Origin: Isochrysis galbana | Taxonomy: Eukaryota > Haptophyta > Isochrysidales > Isochrysidaceae | Assembly: GCA_018136815.1 (NCBI GenBank) | Contig: CM030933.1 | Coordinates: 4,392,341 to 4,456,340 of the forward strand | Direction: 5' to 3' | Length of the DNA: 64,000 bases | Shown here: piece by piece, positions 12,088-24,261 of the stretch | Numbering within the stretch: the stretch's first letter is position 1 | Layout of the letters: every line of letters begins with the position of its first letter | Made by a program: the position numbers and the translations under genes | The notes under the pieces: generated by a model | What the model was told of the DNA's origin: nothing | The model's input: only the letters and a program-made list of their open reading frames with translations | The model's database searches: none

Positions 12088-13852
12088 CGTGGCGGCGCCG
12101 CCCGGCCCCTCCGCCCAGCCCTCTTGCTTTTTAACTCTTTACTGCCGGGGGCGCAGCATGCAAATGGCTGCTTCGTTTTTCGTTTTTTTACTTTTTAGAA
12201 GCGAGAGAATGGAGGATCCCCCTGGTAAAGTAGATCAGGGACGCGTTACGCTAGGAAAGAGGTGGCCATATTTTTCCCGAATGTCCCTGCGCCGCGGCCT
12301 TCCGGCTGGCAGACATTTTCTCGCTGGCGGAGGGGGAGGGGGGGCGGGGTGTTGGTGTTGGGTGTGGCGAGGAGAAGGAGCCATCATGTTCATGTTACAT
12401 TCATAAAAACACAGAAATAAGTCATAACTCGAACCACATCACCTCCCCAATGAAAGACGGCGAGGAAGAGGAGGAATTCTCATAGGAAAGTGTGCCTTAC
12501 CTAAAGTAAGCGTGGGCACGTCGCTCCCATGGCGGAGCAGCCACCCATTGGCCCCCCCAAGACCGCTTCGAAGCTTCAAGGACCTCCCGCTCCTCCCAGA
12601 GGACAGAGGACCAGAGGCCGTGGCCGAACGCGGTGGCGGTGGGAAGCAAGTGGCGGCCGCTTACGTCGCGGCGGAAGCTGGACCCACGCGCACGGCGCAC
12701 GCGGGTCCCTGGCTCCTGGCTGCTTCCGTCCAGACGTCGAGGGGTGGGAGGAGGCGTGGGGGCCGCGTTCGAGCAGATTGCAGATTGGCCACGTGCTGCG
12801 CGCCCCCACGGATCACTCCAAGGAATCCATATTCTCTAGTCTGTTCGGCGTGGAGCATGAAGTATGAAGTAGCGCTCGAGTTCGTCCGTGGTGGCAACAT
12901 CGCAACGTCGCCATCATCCGGCGGGCAGCGCGCCATCCATATCCATAATAAAAAACTATTTTACCGCCCTAGGCCCTAGGCATACGCCAGCAAAGTTTTG
13001 ATCTTGAGCACCCCAAATTGAGGTCAAAATATGCTGCCATGCTGCCAAGGCACGCAAATTTTGGGCGAAATTTTGATTTTTTTGGTGATGCGTGCGTGTA
13101 GCCTCGGAATCAACTCACCCAACACCCAACCCGTGGGCTGTGGGCTCATCCATCACCTCCTCTTCCACCTCGTCCACAATGGTTCGGCGGCGCTTGCGCA
13201 CATGCGGCATGGGGATGGGGGCGGGGCGGGGGGCAAGGGCGTCGGGCGTGGGGGCGTGAGGGGGGGAGGGGACGCCCGACGCCCGTGCTCCCAAATAAAT
13301 TTCAGCGATCAATTTTTTATTTTGAGCCGAACCCCAAAATTTACAAAAGAATTCTCAAAAGTCTGGCGTTTGCCAACCCTGGTCCTCAGGCAGGCCCACG
13401 AAGTACCTGATGCCAGGAATTGGGCACGCGCCAGCAATTGGCGGGGCGCTGAGTGGAGTACTCCTAGGAGTAGAGGAGTAGAGTAGTTAGTCCTCCTCCT
13501 CGCCCCATCCCCTCTCTACTCTACTCTGTAATCTCCAACGTTCAGCGCTTACTCGCTCCTATGTGGCCGCGCTGATGAAGCCGAGACGTCAAGAGAGGGC
13601 GAGTCGGGAGCGACCAAGAGTGGATGGACAGAAACTTAGGGAACTAGGAGTAGTTAGGAGATATTCTCGCTCGCGGAAGCGAAACAAGCGGAGCGAGCGA
13701 GCGAGAGCACAAAAGAGAGGAGAGAGGCAATAAAAAATTAGGGAAGAGAAGAGGGGCAGGAAGAGAAGTCTGTGGAGTTGAATTAGAAGAGGGGCAGGAA
13801 AAGACGATAGAGTGACAGAGAGAGGAGAGCAGAGGAGAGAGGGAGAGCAAAG

Positions 13853-13884
<32 letters not shown>

Positions 13885-14328
13885 AGGAGAGGGAGGGAGA
13901 GAGGGAGGAGAGAAGACCGAGGGAGCGAATTTCTCAGAGAGGGGGGATCATACTCCTACGGGAGAGAAAAAGAGGAAGAGAAGAGAGAGAGAGTGAAAGG
14001 GCAAGCTAGGAGAGGAGGGAGAAAGGGGGGGGGGGGGGGAGGAGACGGGAGAGGGAGAGGAAGATAAAAAAGTGGAGTAAAGTAGATGGTCCGCGCTGCG
14101 CCGACCGACCGCCCGCCCGCCCCCCCCCCCCTTCCCCCCCCCCCCCCCCCGCCCCCCGCTCATCCTCTCCTGTCCTCTCTCTCCCACCTTTCCCGCCACA
14201 CACACCCAACCCAGTCTCATGTATTCATCCACCAATCTTACAATATTCACCGGTTCCGCCACTCTCTCTCCCCCCCAAGGCCGTCTTCTCCGCCCCCCCC
14301 CTTCCCCCCCCACCCCTCCCGTTCCGCC
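12088..14328. other. Divergent intergenic region, repeats
   Basis: It separates two divergent genes. Nothing coding is convincing. 13020-13110 and 13310-13360 contain AAATTTTG/CAAAATTT-rich segments like those at 43150-43530. GA-rich low complexity fills 13700-14060, and C-rich tracts lie just upstream of the PCM-1-like start (14110-14320). Confidence 0.4.
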
Positions 14329-17300
14329 ATGGCCGAGCCGATGAGGGACAAGCTGCAGGCGCTCGCCGCCACGCAGAGGGCGCTGTTGCAGAAGATCGAG
14401 ATGCTTGAGCGGCAGGAGGCGGAGGAAGAGGGTACACCAACTCCTTCACCTGCAAACACTCGCCACGCAGAAGCAGAGGGGAAGGGGGGGGGAAGGAGAG
14501 GGAGGGAACACACACATACACACACGCGCGCGCGCGCGCGCACGAGGAAGAGAGCAGAGAGAGGGAGAGGAAGAGAGAGCAGAGAGCAGAGAGGGCTGGT
14601 GGGATGAAGAGTTCAGAGATAGAGGTACGGAGAGAGGAAGGGAGGGAGGGGGCATAGGATAGTGAAGGAGAGCAGGCCAACAGGCGAGGGAGGGCGTTGT
14701 CGGACGACGCGTGTGGCTGACGGCCACCCTCTCCCCTGTTTACCCCATGCGCGCAGAGTATGATGGCCCCAGAATTGAGGAAATCCCGCAGGTTATTTCT
14801 CCACCTGCCCTGCCACCCATCAGCCTGCTAGTCTTTCACCCCCTTCAGCCCTTGTGCGAGTGTGGCCTAGAGCGTGCTCACGCATTGACCTCCAACGCCC
14901 CGCTGAATGGCGCCCTGCCTCTGCCGCCATGAAGGCTCCTGCTGCGTCCGATGACTCAAGCGACACAATCGCGACGCTTATGAGGAAGCAAGAAGAGCTG
15001 CAGCAGATGCGCTCTGCCATTTCGGAGCTCAAGGGGCTGCAATCCAACGTGCAGAAGCTCCTCCGTGGTGGCCAGCCACCGGCCTCTGCCACACCGCAGA
15101 CCGTCGATAACGAGGAGGATGTGCTTCGCGGACTGCTCGCCAAGAGGGCTGAGCTGCAAAAGATGCAAGAGGCACTCACAGCCATCCAGGGTTTTGCCAG
15201 CCAGAGCTTGAGCCATCCCTCGACCATCGAGGAGGAGGAGGAGGAGCAAGGTGCTGAGGATGAAACAGAGGACAGAGAGGCAGGTGGCGAAGAGGGCGAG
15301 GAAGAGCTCATGAACCTGTTAATGCGCAAGCATGCAGAGCTGCAGCGCATGCGCTCTGCCATCGCCGATTTACAGACTGCCCAAGATGGTGCCTCCGGCA
15401 TGCCTGCACCGAAGCGTGCATGGGAGGCCAAGGAGGAGGAAAGCGAGTCTGAAGATGACGAGCAACCCACGACGGAGGCGGGCTGGGTACGCAAGCTAAT
15501 GCAGCAGCAAGAAGAGCTGCATCAGCTCCGTGCGGATCTTAATGCACAGCAGCAAGAGGACGAAGATGACAACGAAGATGATGACGAGGTCCGATGCCGC
15601 CCGGGAAATTGATGGGCGGCACGCCCAGCGGCGTACACACCAAGGGCGCTCGCGCTCGCATCCATTTGCTGCCTCTTATCTCATGAGCCAGCTCCCTCGC
15701 AATCCGTTGCCACAGGAGAAGGAGGATGGGGAGCAGGAGATGTTGGCCACCCTCAATCGCAAGCGTGCTGAGCTCAGTGCCCTTCTTAGTGCCAAAGCGC
15801 GCCTCGAGGAACAGATCGCAGATGAGCGAGGTTACGGCGGGCCCCACTATGAATCTGCTACTTCGCCACAGGTGATCTCGGCCCCCACACTGAAGGCTGC
15901 ATGAGGTCGCTGTCACAGTTGGCAGCAGTGCCACCTCGTTGGGCATTGTGATGCAAAGGCAGGATTGCACCTTTTCCATGTTCAGACATGTGCCTGGGCG
16001 CTGGGTCTGAACGAACGGAGGGCTGTCAGAGATACCTTGAAAATCTAGTCATCGCCGTGGGTCTGTCGACATGTACCACGTGCTCCCCAGTCTTCCAGCA
16101 GCAGTTTGCTCAATCAATGGCATCCTCACTTGCACAGGAACGCGCAATTGAAGCTGAGGTGGAGCGCGCCATGGCCGAAGATGACGAGGAAGCCATGGAA
16201 GAGGAAAGTGAGGAAGAGGAGGATGAAGAGGTCTTCGTCCGCCCTGGAGGCAGTGATGAGGTGCAGCAGCCGCTTGCCGATGCGTGTCTTGACCAGCTTT
16301 CGGGGTTTGCTGAGAAAGGAGCGCACGTGGCGTATGCTGTTAGCAGATACCTTTTGAGTGTTCGCCAATCTGGACACCTGTTCAGGCGCACGCGCTGATG
16401 GAGATCCTCGAACGTAGGCGGCAGGCGCAGGCTGCAGTCGTGCAGCAAGAGCAGAAGATCGCAGAACTAACGGCACTCCAGACATCCCTCCGCCGCCAGC
16501 TTGCTATGATGGAGGCCGGTGATGACGCTGAGTCGGAAGAGGTTGACGACGAGGATGAAGAGGAGTACGAGCATGCTGAGGCGCCCCCTTCGGCGGATGA
16601 AGAGGCTGAGATGCAGGTAGACTGACTAGCGCGTGCATAGCTCGTGATGGAGCAGTATGCTCGAGCCCCCAGGTCACGAGGGCATCTTCCGGGCTCTACG
16701 ACACGACGTTTTCACATGGGGTATCGCACCTCAAGATCCTTGCAAGAACGTGCTGGAAACGCGTCTTCACATACTGATTGCCCCAGGCCTGACATGAGGC
16801 TCAGCGCTCCAACCCCCACCCTCGCAGGCGCGAGTGATGGAACTTCTCGGACGAAAGACGCGGGAATGTGACGAGCTTGCCGGAGCCGTCGAGCACGCTC
16901 GCGAGGCAGGCATGGACCCCTCGGACCCTCGCCTTCAGCGGGCGGAAGCGGCCCTTGCTGAAAGGTACTCTGAAGTAAAAGAGATCGCCGGCCTCGCCTA
17001 CCGACTCGGCCTGGCTGAGCCCGACAATGACGAGGACGAGGACGAGGATGAGGACGAGGATGAGGACGAGGATGAGGACGAGGACGAGGATGAAGACGAC
17101 GCCGATGCAGAATATCGTGCCATGGATGCGCTCAACCCGTCGCAGCGTGCCGCGTTGTCCCATGTGCGGGACCTCGAGCGCGAGCTTCGTGCGTGTCAAG
17201 AAGAGCTCCAACAGGTCGAGGATGCATCGTCGCCATCGGTCACTAGCCACCCGGCTTTCCTGCAGATCCGCAAGGACGTGAAGGCCCACCTGGAGGCGCT

Positions 17301-17718
17301 CAAGGTGCGTCTCGCCTTACAGCATTGAGCACGCCCCATGAAGCCCAGTGCCCTGCCAGGCACCACGTACAATCTTTCCTCGCGGTCTACCCCGGATGGC
17401 ACATTCCTATCACAGGTGCAACTAGACGATGCGCGCGAGCTTTTTGCGTACGAGATGTCGCAGGGCCGCTATCCCACGGCGAAAGTCTCGACGCAGACAT
17501 CTAATGAGAACGAGAGCGAAGAGGACGAAGATGAGCGGCCGGACCTGCGCCCCGTCATGCAGCAGACGGTGCAGCGGTTGTGGGATCGGCCGTACGACTG
17601 CCGTCTCTTCACGTTGCAGTTGCTCAAGAACTTGTCCGAACTCGATGACCAGAGCCTCGCCATGATGTGTTCTTGCTTTTCGCGCTATATATCTGAGCAC
17701 GCAGTCCCCGTTGCCTGA
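14329..17718 (+). CDS. PCM-1-like acidic coiled-coil protein (centriolar satellite type)
   Basis: Eight exons, 14329..14431, 14757..14791, 14935..15588, 15716..15871, 16099..16260, 16386..16616, 16828..17304, 17416..17718, give 706 residues in frame. It is built of repeated short coiled-coil units of the form L-x-R/K-K-x-x-E-L-Q-x-M-x-x-A-I-x-x-L (for example LMRKQEELQQMRSAI, LLAKRAELQKMQEAL, LMRKHAELQRMRSAI) separated by acidic runs, including an (E/D)n tract encoded by GAC/GAG repeats at 17027-17100. This repeat pattern is the one seen in pericentriolar material 1. The C-terminal exon (PYDCRLFTLQLLKNLSELDDQSL) is a compact helical region. PCM-1 scaffolds satellites around basal bodies, so a flagellate is suggested. 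Without a search, assignment to PCM-1 over another coiled-coil scaffold is moderate. Exon 3's donor (gtccga) is weak. Confidence 0.65.
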
Positions 17719-19344
17719 TGCATCGTGGCCTCGCCAAGTCTCCGGCTGCAGCCGAGCGGTGCCTTCCCGTAGCGCGTCAATTCTCTAGCCGCAAGTAGAG
17801 TCGAGGAACCCCGCCGTGATTTGACTAGCACCCATCTGAAGCTGCCCCCGGGAAATGCTAGCCTCTACACATGTTGGATCTCCCTTCAATCATGGCAGCC
17901 GCAGCAATGGGATAGGGCGACGCTTCGTCCCTCTGCTTCGGTATGTGTGGATTGCGGGAGCGACCGAGCCCGCTTCGATAGCGACCATCGTGCTAGATGG
18001 GCCACTAATCTACCGAGGGCCTCTTGGCATGTCCTAGCCACTCGTTCTCACTCATCCTCCACGGCAGCGTATCATTCTCGTCCACATACCGACGGCATGC
18101 TGGAGTTGTTCCATGCGACGTCTCTGCCCGGCTTGTGCCTGTGTCGATGTGTATGCCTCCAGTAAATCTAAGTTGGGCGCAGTCAGCACGGCGGATTTCT
18201 AAAGTTGTCTATCACCACTCGACTCCTTTCCTCGTGTTGCAGCTACCATCTTGGGGCTCACTTACTTTCGTTACGATGCGTTGTTGTCCTTCAAGTAGTA
18301 TGTGTTTCTTTGTGTGTCCGTCTATCGTTGTTCCGTTGTCCGATGTTCCGAATTTGGTCCGTTGGAAGTGTTTGGTGACGCGTGCTTGGCAATCAGTTCA
18401 ATCTGCGCTATAAAGCCTCTTCTTTGGCAAAGCCGCATCTAACCCCCTCCCGGTTCTTGCGGCCTTTGAAACCCCGGGATATAAGCCCGGTCGGATCTTC
18501 GACGCACCGCTAGACACGAATATCATTCATGAAAAGGGAAAGGGGCGTCCAGCACGGGACGCACCGGTTGACCCGGTTGAGATTCTACACCTGACGAATT
18601 GGGCAGACCCATTGGGTCTGAGGGCAATGAGCAATGAGGAGGGAGCCATGCCGGATGCCGGCGGCAGGCGCGGCGGAGGGAACAACTTCGGATACGCTGA
18701 CGGGCTGAAGCTCATCAGCCAAGGAAGGTGGGCAGGTGGCAGGTGGGCTTGAGCGAGGGCGAGGGCGAGGACGGCGGCGAAAGCGACATGCGACATCGAG
18801 CGAGCGGCGCGAGGCGAGGGCGAGCGAGGGGAGGGCTGTGATGGCAGGGGCTGGCGAGGAGAGGAGGAGGAGAGACTGAATCTCGAGATTGTAGGGTATG
18901 AGTGGTAGACCGTGCAGACGAGAGCGAGACGACGAGAACGAGAGAGACGATGAACGACTGACGACAGGACGATGGACACGGACACCGAGGAAACACTCCG
19001 ACTCTCGCCCCGCGACTTTTCTTACGTAACTCGACTCAAAACAAACCCAAACACTCTGATCAGACGGCGACGGACGACGGACAACGACCAAAGGGTCGAA
19101 GGGCGATCTGTCGGGGATCTCGTCTAGAACGGGGATACTATCTATGATAACGGAAACGAGGGGCAATCTTGCTGCACAAGATTCCAAGAGACCTACCAAG
19201 GGGAGATAGCAAATTTTAAACCTATTTGCTATTTGCGAGTTGCGAGGGCGCCTGGGAGCTGGGAGGAAGAAAGGTGGGGAAACTTTCCTTCTCTTCGAGA
19301 GAAAGAGAGAGCCCGATGGTCGATTTGCGTTCCTTGGCATGCAA
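17719..19344. other. Intergenic region, no gene recognised
   Basis: Composition is less GC-rich at 17900-18420. 18530-19250 is open for over 250 codons on the minus strand, but the frame is Ser/Arg/Pro-rich and lacks recognisable domains. It could be part of an LTR or untranslated region, and no duplicate was found in the window. Confidence 0.35.
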
Positions 19345-20259
19345 TCATATAATCCGGTAGCTCTCTTCGAAGTAGATCAGTGATTCCATCGATATGAGCA
19401 AAGCATGCCAAGCTTCCAAGCTTGCAAGCCTATGCACCCACAGTGTGTCTACCTTGCCGTACGCGAACGAAGGGTTGAACGCACGCAGCTGCCCCGTGAT
19501 CCGATGTTGCTCCTTGCACCAGTATGAAGCTGCACACCTATTGTTCAATCGGTCTTCCAATTCACTTTCCTCACAAGTGTGTCCCATTGAGAGAGAGAGC
19601 ACACATACATCAATAGCCTTTCTTATCTCATGCTCATCGTTGACCACTAGCCCCTTTATCGATTTTGCATCGACACCAACCACGAAATGGAAGCTTTGAT
19701 GGTCTCTATCCTGGGGACTTCCCACTGGATGCTTGGACCGAACATGCACCGAAGGATGCCCCAGATGGCGTTCTCGTAACCTTCCTTGTCTGCTTTTATA
19801 TTGGTCCTCACATGTTCCAACCAAAAGCTCGTTGTAGGTGGACGTACAATTGTGGAGAACGCCTGGTGGAGTGGGACAACATGCCCTTGTGCACGTATAT
19901 CTGTTGCGGTACTCATACTTGCGACAGCGTTGAACATTTTCGCCTTCATGAACGCGATGCTACTTTCTACTTTTCACGTCATCGCAATTCCAATAGTTGT
20001 ACATTTCTAACTCTGCGGTGAAGTTGGAGTCCTGCTTCAGCTCGTTACAAATATCTGAGGACAGTGTATCATTATCCGCATAATCAGTGTAGGCCAACCA
20101 GCCATCGTCAGAAAGCTCTGCTATGCTCATCGACGCTAGTGGTTCCATCCCATGTAGTCCTATCAGAGCATGAATGACATCTTGGGGATTCCTTTCGCTC
20201 ATAGGAAGCGCTCGTGGTACTATGAATAGTCGACTATTTTTGTTGTCACTGACGAGCAC
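19345..20259 (-). pseudogene. Decayed member of a duplicated unknown gene family (copy 1)
   Basis: The frame from 20259 (MLVSDNKNSRL...SERNPQDVIHAL) breaks at a run of four A after NCDDV. One base fewer would rejoin it to SIAFMKAKMFNAV in the next frame, which continues through FWLEHVRTN and WGILRCMFG. A second shift leads to VVGVDAKSIKGLVVNDEHEI and on to 19345. Copy 2 at 21712-22263 is intact over the first break. The function is unknown. The VGVDAKS...VVNDE segment could be a nuclease-like core, but that is speculation. It lies on the opposite strand to the Cys-repeat gene it flanks. Confidence 0.5.
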
Positions 20260-20588
20260 TCAAGTATCAGTGATGAAGACTGGGGACAAAGTACTACAGG
20301 AGAGTTAGAAGGTCCAAAATAACGTTACGTGAATAAGACCCTTCGTTCAGGCTGACGCGTCCGCGGGAGCCTTCCTCGTGAGCGATCTCCGCGGGGTCTG
20401 CGGCAGCCAGCCACCTCTGCTCTCTTTCAAAACTTTCCTCTCGACCAACTTCTCCGGATCTCCGTCTTGCCACGTGGATTGGGATAGCATGTCCTTGTGT
20501 CGAAAAAGAAAACGCACGTCGACCAAAAAAAAATCATACCCAAATATAGATTTACCCTCGCATCTATGACCTATTACACCAAGCTACC

Positions 20589-21415
20589 GTGGCTTGCTGT
20601 AGGTCCACTGGCGATTGGATTGGTCAAACGTCGGTGGATGACGTTGGAATCTGTACGGGAAGCAATGTGAAGCTCATCAATGGCAAGTGTATCGCGCAGT
20701 GCACAACAGATTGTGATGGTGATTCCAGTGGGTTGGATCTGCTTCTACAAAATATGGGCACCTGTGTGGGTAGCGACGTCAAGTTGGTGGACGGTCAATG
20801 TACTTCAAGACTTCAAGTGAGATTATGGGGGTGTGTCAAGGCAATCTGAAGATTGAGGACGGCGTGTTCAAGCCCAAGTACACAGTAGGCTCTGTGAAGA
20901 CGACGCCTTCAGGTGATTGGGGAGGGGGATACTCTGAATATTTGGACAAGCACACTCTGGATTGTGGATCGAATGGTCTGAATCAGTTCCAACTCACGAG
21001 GCCAACTGACACGACGCTTTCGTATAGATACAAATGCCTCAATGGTATTGACAGTCCAGCAAATATAGTGCAATCCACACCAAGTGATATCAGGGCGGAT
21101 GGTAGCGTGATATACTTGGACAGGCACGATGTCGATTGTGGTACAAAGCCAATCGCCAAATTCAAACTGAATAGATCTTCACCCGACATGCTATCGTATG
21201 ATTACACGTGCAATTCCATGGAGGCCGCTGGTACATGTCGTGACGTGACGACGGAGTGGAATAACGAAACCTGGCATAACACTAACCTTGACAAGCACAA
21301 CGTTGAATGCGAACAGGGCGAAGTCATCACGCAATTCCGGCTGGACCGACGAAGCAGCACCCAGGACAAGCTGAGGTACATGTACAGGTGCTGCAAAATG
21401 AGCTCGTCACAATGA
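20589..21415 (+). pseudogene. Cysteine-repeat protein gene with a frameshifting 8-bp duplication
   Basis: The N-terminal frame has two repeats of the form GxCxGSxVKLxxGxC. The frame then shifts and a third such repeat (MGVCQGNLKIEDG) opens a 200-residue stretch with three longer repeats: LDKHTLDCG...LSYRYKC, LDRHDVDCG...LSYDYTC and LDKHNVECE...LRYMYRCC. The Cys spacing suggests secreted or surface domains with disulfides, but no signal peptide is seen at the visible start. The shift coincides with a perfect tandem acttcaag acttcaag at 20802-20817; one unit would restore frame. I do not recognise the family. Either a young pseudogene or an assembly error. Confidence 0.5.
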
Positions 21416-21711
21416 CACCCAGCAACTCCATTCACGTCTCAGGTGACAACGGAAGCATGGTGGCCTCCATCAGTGCCTCCGTTGATTCTTTGGACTTGCT
21501 CGCACTTCGGACGCCTCCGTTGCTCGGAGTCCTCGTCCAATTCGAATGGATGTCGACCCGTGTCCTACAGGAAGTCGGGGCCCACGCTCCGCACACTATC
21601 TAACGCTCAGCAACGTTTGTTTGGGATCCGCTCACATCCCTCTGCCTCGTCGCTGACGACGTCGACCATGGACAAATGAGCGTGCGAGTTGAGCATCGTC
21701 TTGTGTACCCT

Positions 21712-22263
21712 TTATCGATTTTGCAGCGACACCAACCATGAAATTGAAGCTTTGATGGTATCTATTCTGGGGACTTTCCACTCGATGCTTCGACCGAACA
21801 TCCACCGAAGGGTACCCCAGACGGCGTTCTGGAAATCTTCACCCTGAGTGTTTTCCACATTGGTCCTCACATGTTCCAACCAAAAGCTCGATGTAGGTGA
21901 ATGTACAGTTGAGGAGAACGCCAGCTGGATTGGGACATCATGTCCGTGTGCAAGTATACCTCTTCCGGTACTCATTACCATGTCTGCGACAGCTTCGAAA
22001 ACCTTTTTCTTCACAGACTCGATGCTTTCTCTCACGGCACTACAATTCCAAAGATTGTATCTTTGGAGCTCTGAGGTGAAATTGGAGTCACGTTGGAGCT
22101 CTTCACAAATACATATATCCATTATGTCACTTTGCACATCACTGAAGTCCAACCAGGCCTCGTCAGACATCTGTGCTATGCTCATAGACGCTAGTGATTC
22201 CACGGAACGCTTCCTTTTTCCTAGCAGCCCATTCACGACATCTTGGGGATCCCTTTCGCCCAT
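21712..22263 (-). CDS. Unknown protein, paralogue of the decayed copy at 19.3-20.3 kb (copy 2)
   Basis: An uninterrupted 183-residue frame starts MGERDPQDVVNGLLG and includes SLASMSIAQMSDEAWLDF, FWLEHVRTNVENTQG and WGTLRWMFGRSIEWKVP. It matches copy 1 over its whole length, including the segment upstream of the ATG (aggaagcgctcgtggtact). Unlike copy 1 it lacks the C-terminal continuation after AKSIKG, so it is probably 3' truncated. No domain is recognised. Possible upstream exons lie at 22295-22872. Confidence 0.4.
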   Translation of the reverse strand: MGERDPQDVVNGLLGKRKRSVESLASMSIAQMSDEAWLDFSDVQSDIMDICICEELQRDSNFTSELQRYNLWNCSAVRESIESVKKKVFEAVADMVMSTGRGILAHGHDVPIQLAFSSTVHSPTSSFWLEHVRTNVENTQGEDFQNAVWGTLRWMFGRSIEWKVPRIDTIKASISWLVSLQNR

Positions 22264-22294
22264 AGGAAGCGCTCGTGGTACTAGGAAGATTAGA

Positions 22295-22872
22295 TTATAT
22301 TAATCCTGCCACGAAATACCTAGGCCTACAGGAGCACTTCAAGAAGGTGTGGTACTCGTCGAGCACAATCAGTCCACGAGACGCTAGTGTGATGGACTGC
22401 ATGATTTGCCCTCCTTCTTGTGCTGTGGCTGCACTGGCACGTCCCATGGTGCAAGTGTGTGTTGTGGACAACCGCACATGGAGGCACTCGATCCGTCCGC
22501 GAGTGCGAGCCATACCAAATCTGAGAGCCCCATTGCCCACCTTGAGACAAAATGCACACCCAGAAGTCACCACGGCCGCGATTGCTCCGGACATCTTCTA
22601 CTGTGAGACGTTTTCGCACAGACCCTAAGTGGTTATCTAGGCAAAATTCTGAACTAACGACCTGACAGCTGACGGAGTAACATGCGCTCACTATAGTTGT
22701 GAGGCATTGGATTGACCAACCTCAGTGTGACGTTAGCTAGTGTATTGATGCGGTGTGACAATTGATTTGTCATATGAGTTTGAAGCTTCAAACTCTCTTC
22801 GAGAGCCTCTTGCCGCTTCGCAAGGGCGTCAAGTAACTTTTGCGAAAGTTGGACGTGAGGGGCCGCCCGCAT
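22295..22872 (-). other. Possible exons upstream of copy 2
   Basis: Two minus-strand frames (22872-22654, with a helical SQKLLDALAKRQEALEESLK stretch, and 22691-22326 or 22594-22295) sit directly upstream of copy 2 in the same orientation. A gtcgtt donor and a cag acceptor could join them, but no junction is compelling. They may be 5' exons of that gene or noise. Confidence 0.25.
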
Positions 22873-22974
22873 AGCGTTTTTGTATGTAAAGCTGGTGTGA
22901 TTATAGTGGGAGAAAAATGACGTGAGGCGACAAGCGTCTGATCACCCACCCTCATGATCCCCACGATCTTCCGC

Positions 22975-23129
22975 GATTGAACGCTTTTCCATGTGTAGGC
23001 TGATGGTGATTGAACGCTTTTCCATGCGGTGGGGGTGATGGCGATTGAACGCGTTCCACGTGGAGGCTGATGGTTATTGAACGCTTTTCTATGCGGTGGG
23101 TGATGGTGATTGATTGAGCGCTTCTCGCC
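22975..23129. repeat. Minisatellite, about 33-bp unit, 4-5 copies
   Basis: Units begin gattgaacgc at about 22975, 23008, 23043, 23074 and 23111 (the last degenerate) and continue ttttccatg(c/t)gg(t)...gatggtg. Periods are 32-37 bp. Confidence 0.7.
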
Positions 23130-23149
23130 TCCACTGCCCACTGCCCCCT

Positions 23150-24261
23150 AACCCCTGAGCCTGAGCTGCCCTTGCTGGCCCTCTGGGAGCCCCCACGCAA
23201 AGGCCCTCTGAGAGCAGGCCGTGGCGTGCCGCATGGCGACGCGCCGCAGGGAGAGAGGTGGAGGAGAATGGAGAGAGGGAGAGGGGGGGTTTGCGTTTTG
23301 CACCCCCCCCGATGGAGTGCGATAAGAAACGGGCCCCGTTTGCGTTAGCGTTAGCAAACGGGCAAAGACGGGCGGCTGGCGACAGGAGGGGGAGAAGAAG
23401 GGAGTGGCTCAAGGCGTCCTTGTGTCCTTGTGGCAGGCATCGGGCATCGGGCATCGCGGATCGCGGGGCCGCGGGGGGCGCCGTTATTTATTTCTTCGAG
23501 GACTGCTCGCGGCGCGAGCTGTAAGGGCGTAAGGGCCGTTCTGCTTCTCGACGAGAGGTCCCTCCCCCCCCTCCGGTGATTTTCCCCGGTGAGTCGCCCG
23601 ACGTAGGTCGGTCCGCCTCACTGGGTTTTCCCCCATTGTAACTTGTGGGGAGTTATGGAGTTATAATGGGAGCCGGGGGTTTGCGAGGGGGGAGATTTGA
23701 AGGTATGCATTATATGTGTATGTGTCTGTGCCACCACTTCAAGGCGTGCGGGCAGGTGCGCTGAGGGGTGTCGTGATGTCGTGATAGTACCGGGCTAGTG
23801 GGAGTAGTGGTACTAACGCTCAGTTGTTTTAATAAGTAAGCAGAACAGAACTGACAGCCAGCCTCTCGAGCTAATAATAGCTCTACAAGACTCAAGACTC
23901 TAGGAGTAGAGCCCCTGGAGTAGAAGTACGGAGTACAAAGTAAAGTAGAGTTCTGGGGGAAGCGCTGCTCGACGATGAGGTGGCCGCCAGCCACAGAAAG
24001 GGGAGAGGAAGCGTCCAGAGAGAGAGACTGAGAGAGAGAGAGAGAGGGAGGGAGAGGGGGAGGGAGGGGGAGGGAGGGAGAGAAGGAGAAAGGGGGACGG
24101 AGGGAAGGGAGAAAGAGAGAGGAAGGGAGTTCGCGCTGAGGGAGTGGACGCGAGAGAAGCGCAGCCGGAGCACCTGGGAGTTACGGATATGTGCGCGCCA
24201 TAGAGATGAGAAACAATCAACTGCATGGAGAGGCGAGGCGACCGAGCGAAGCAGGGAGGCA
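23150..24261. other. Intergenic, repeat fragments and 5' flank of the ERO1 gene
   Basis: 23150-23480 resembles the GC-rich retroposon body in a diverged form (cgccgcagggagagagg). 24000-24180 is GA-rich low complexity immediately upstream of the ERO1 start. Confidence 0.4.
23691..23835 (+). mobile_element. SINE-like retroposon copy
   Basis: It begins gggagatttgaa and shares gcgggcaggtgcgctgaggg, gatagtaccgggctagtg and gtggtactaacgctcagtt with the copies at 41260-41405 and 9349-9531. No target duplication was identified here. Confidence 0.6.

Noticed and set aside
18585-19340. 251-codon minus-strand frame
   Set aside because: Low complexity, Ser/Arg/Pro-rich and overlapped by other open frames. 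No family features.
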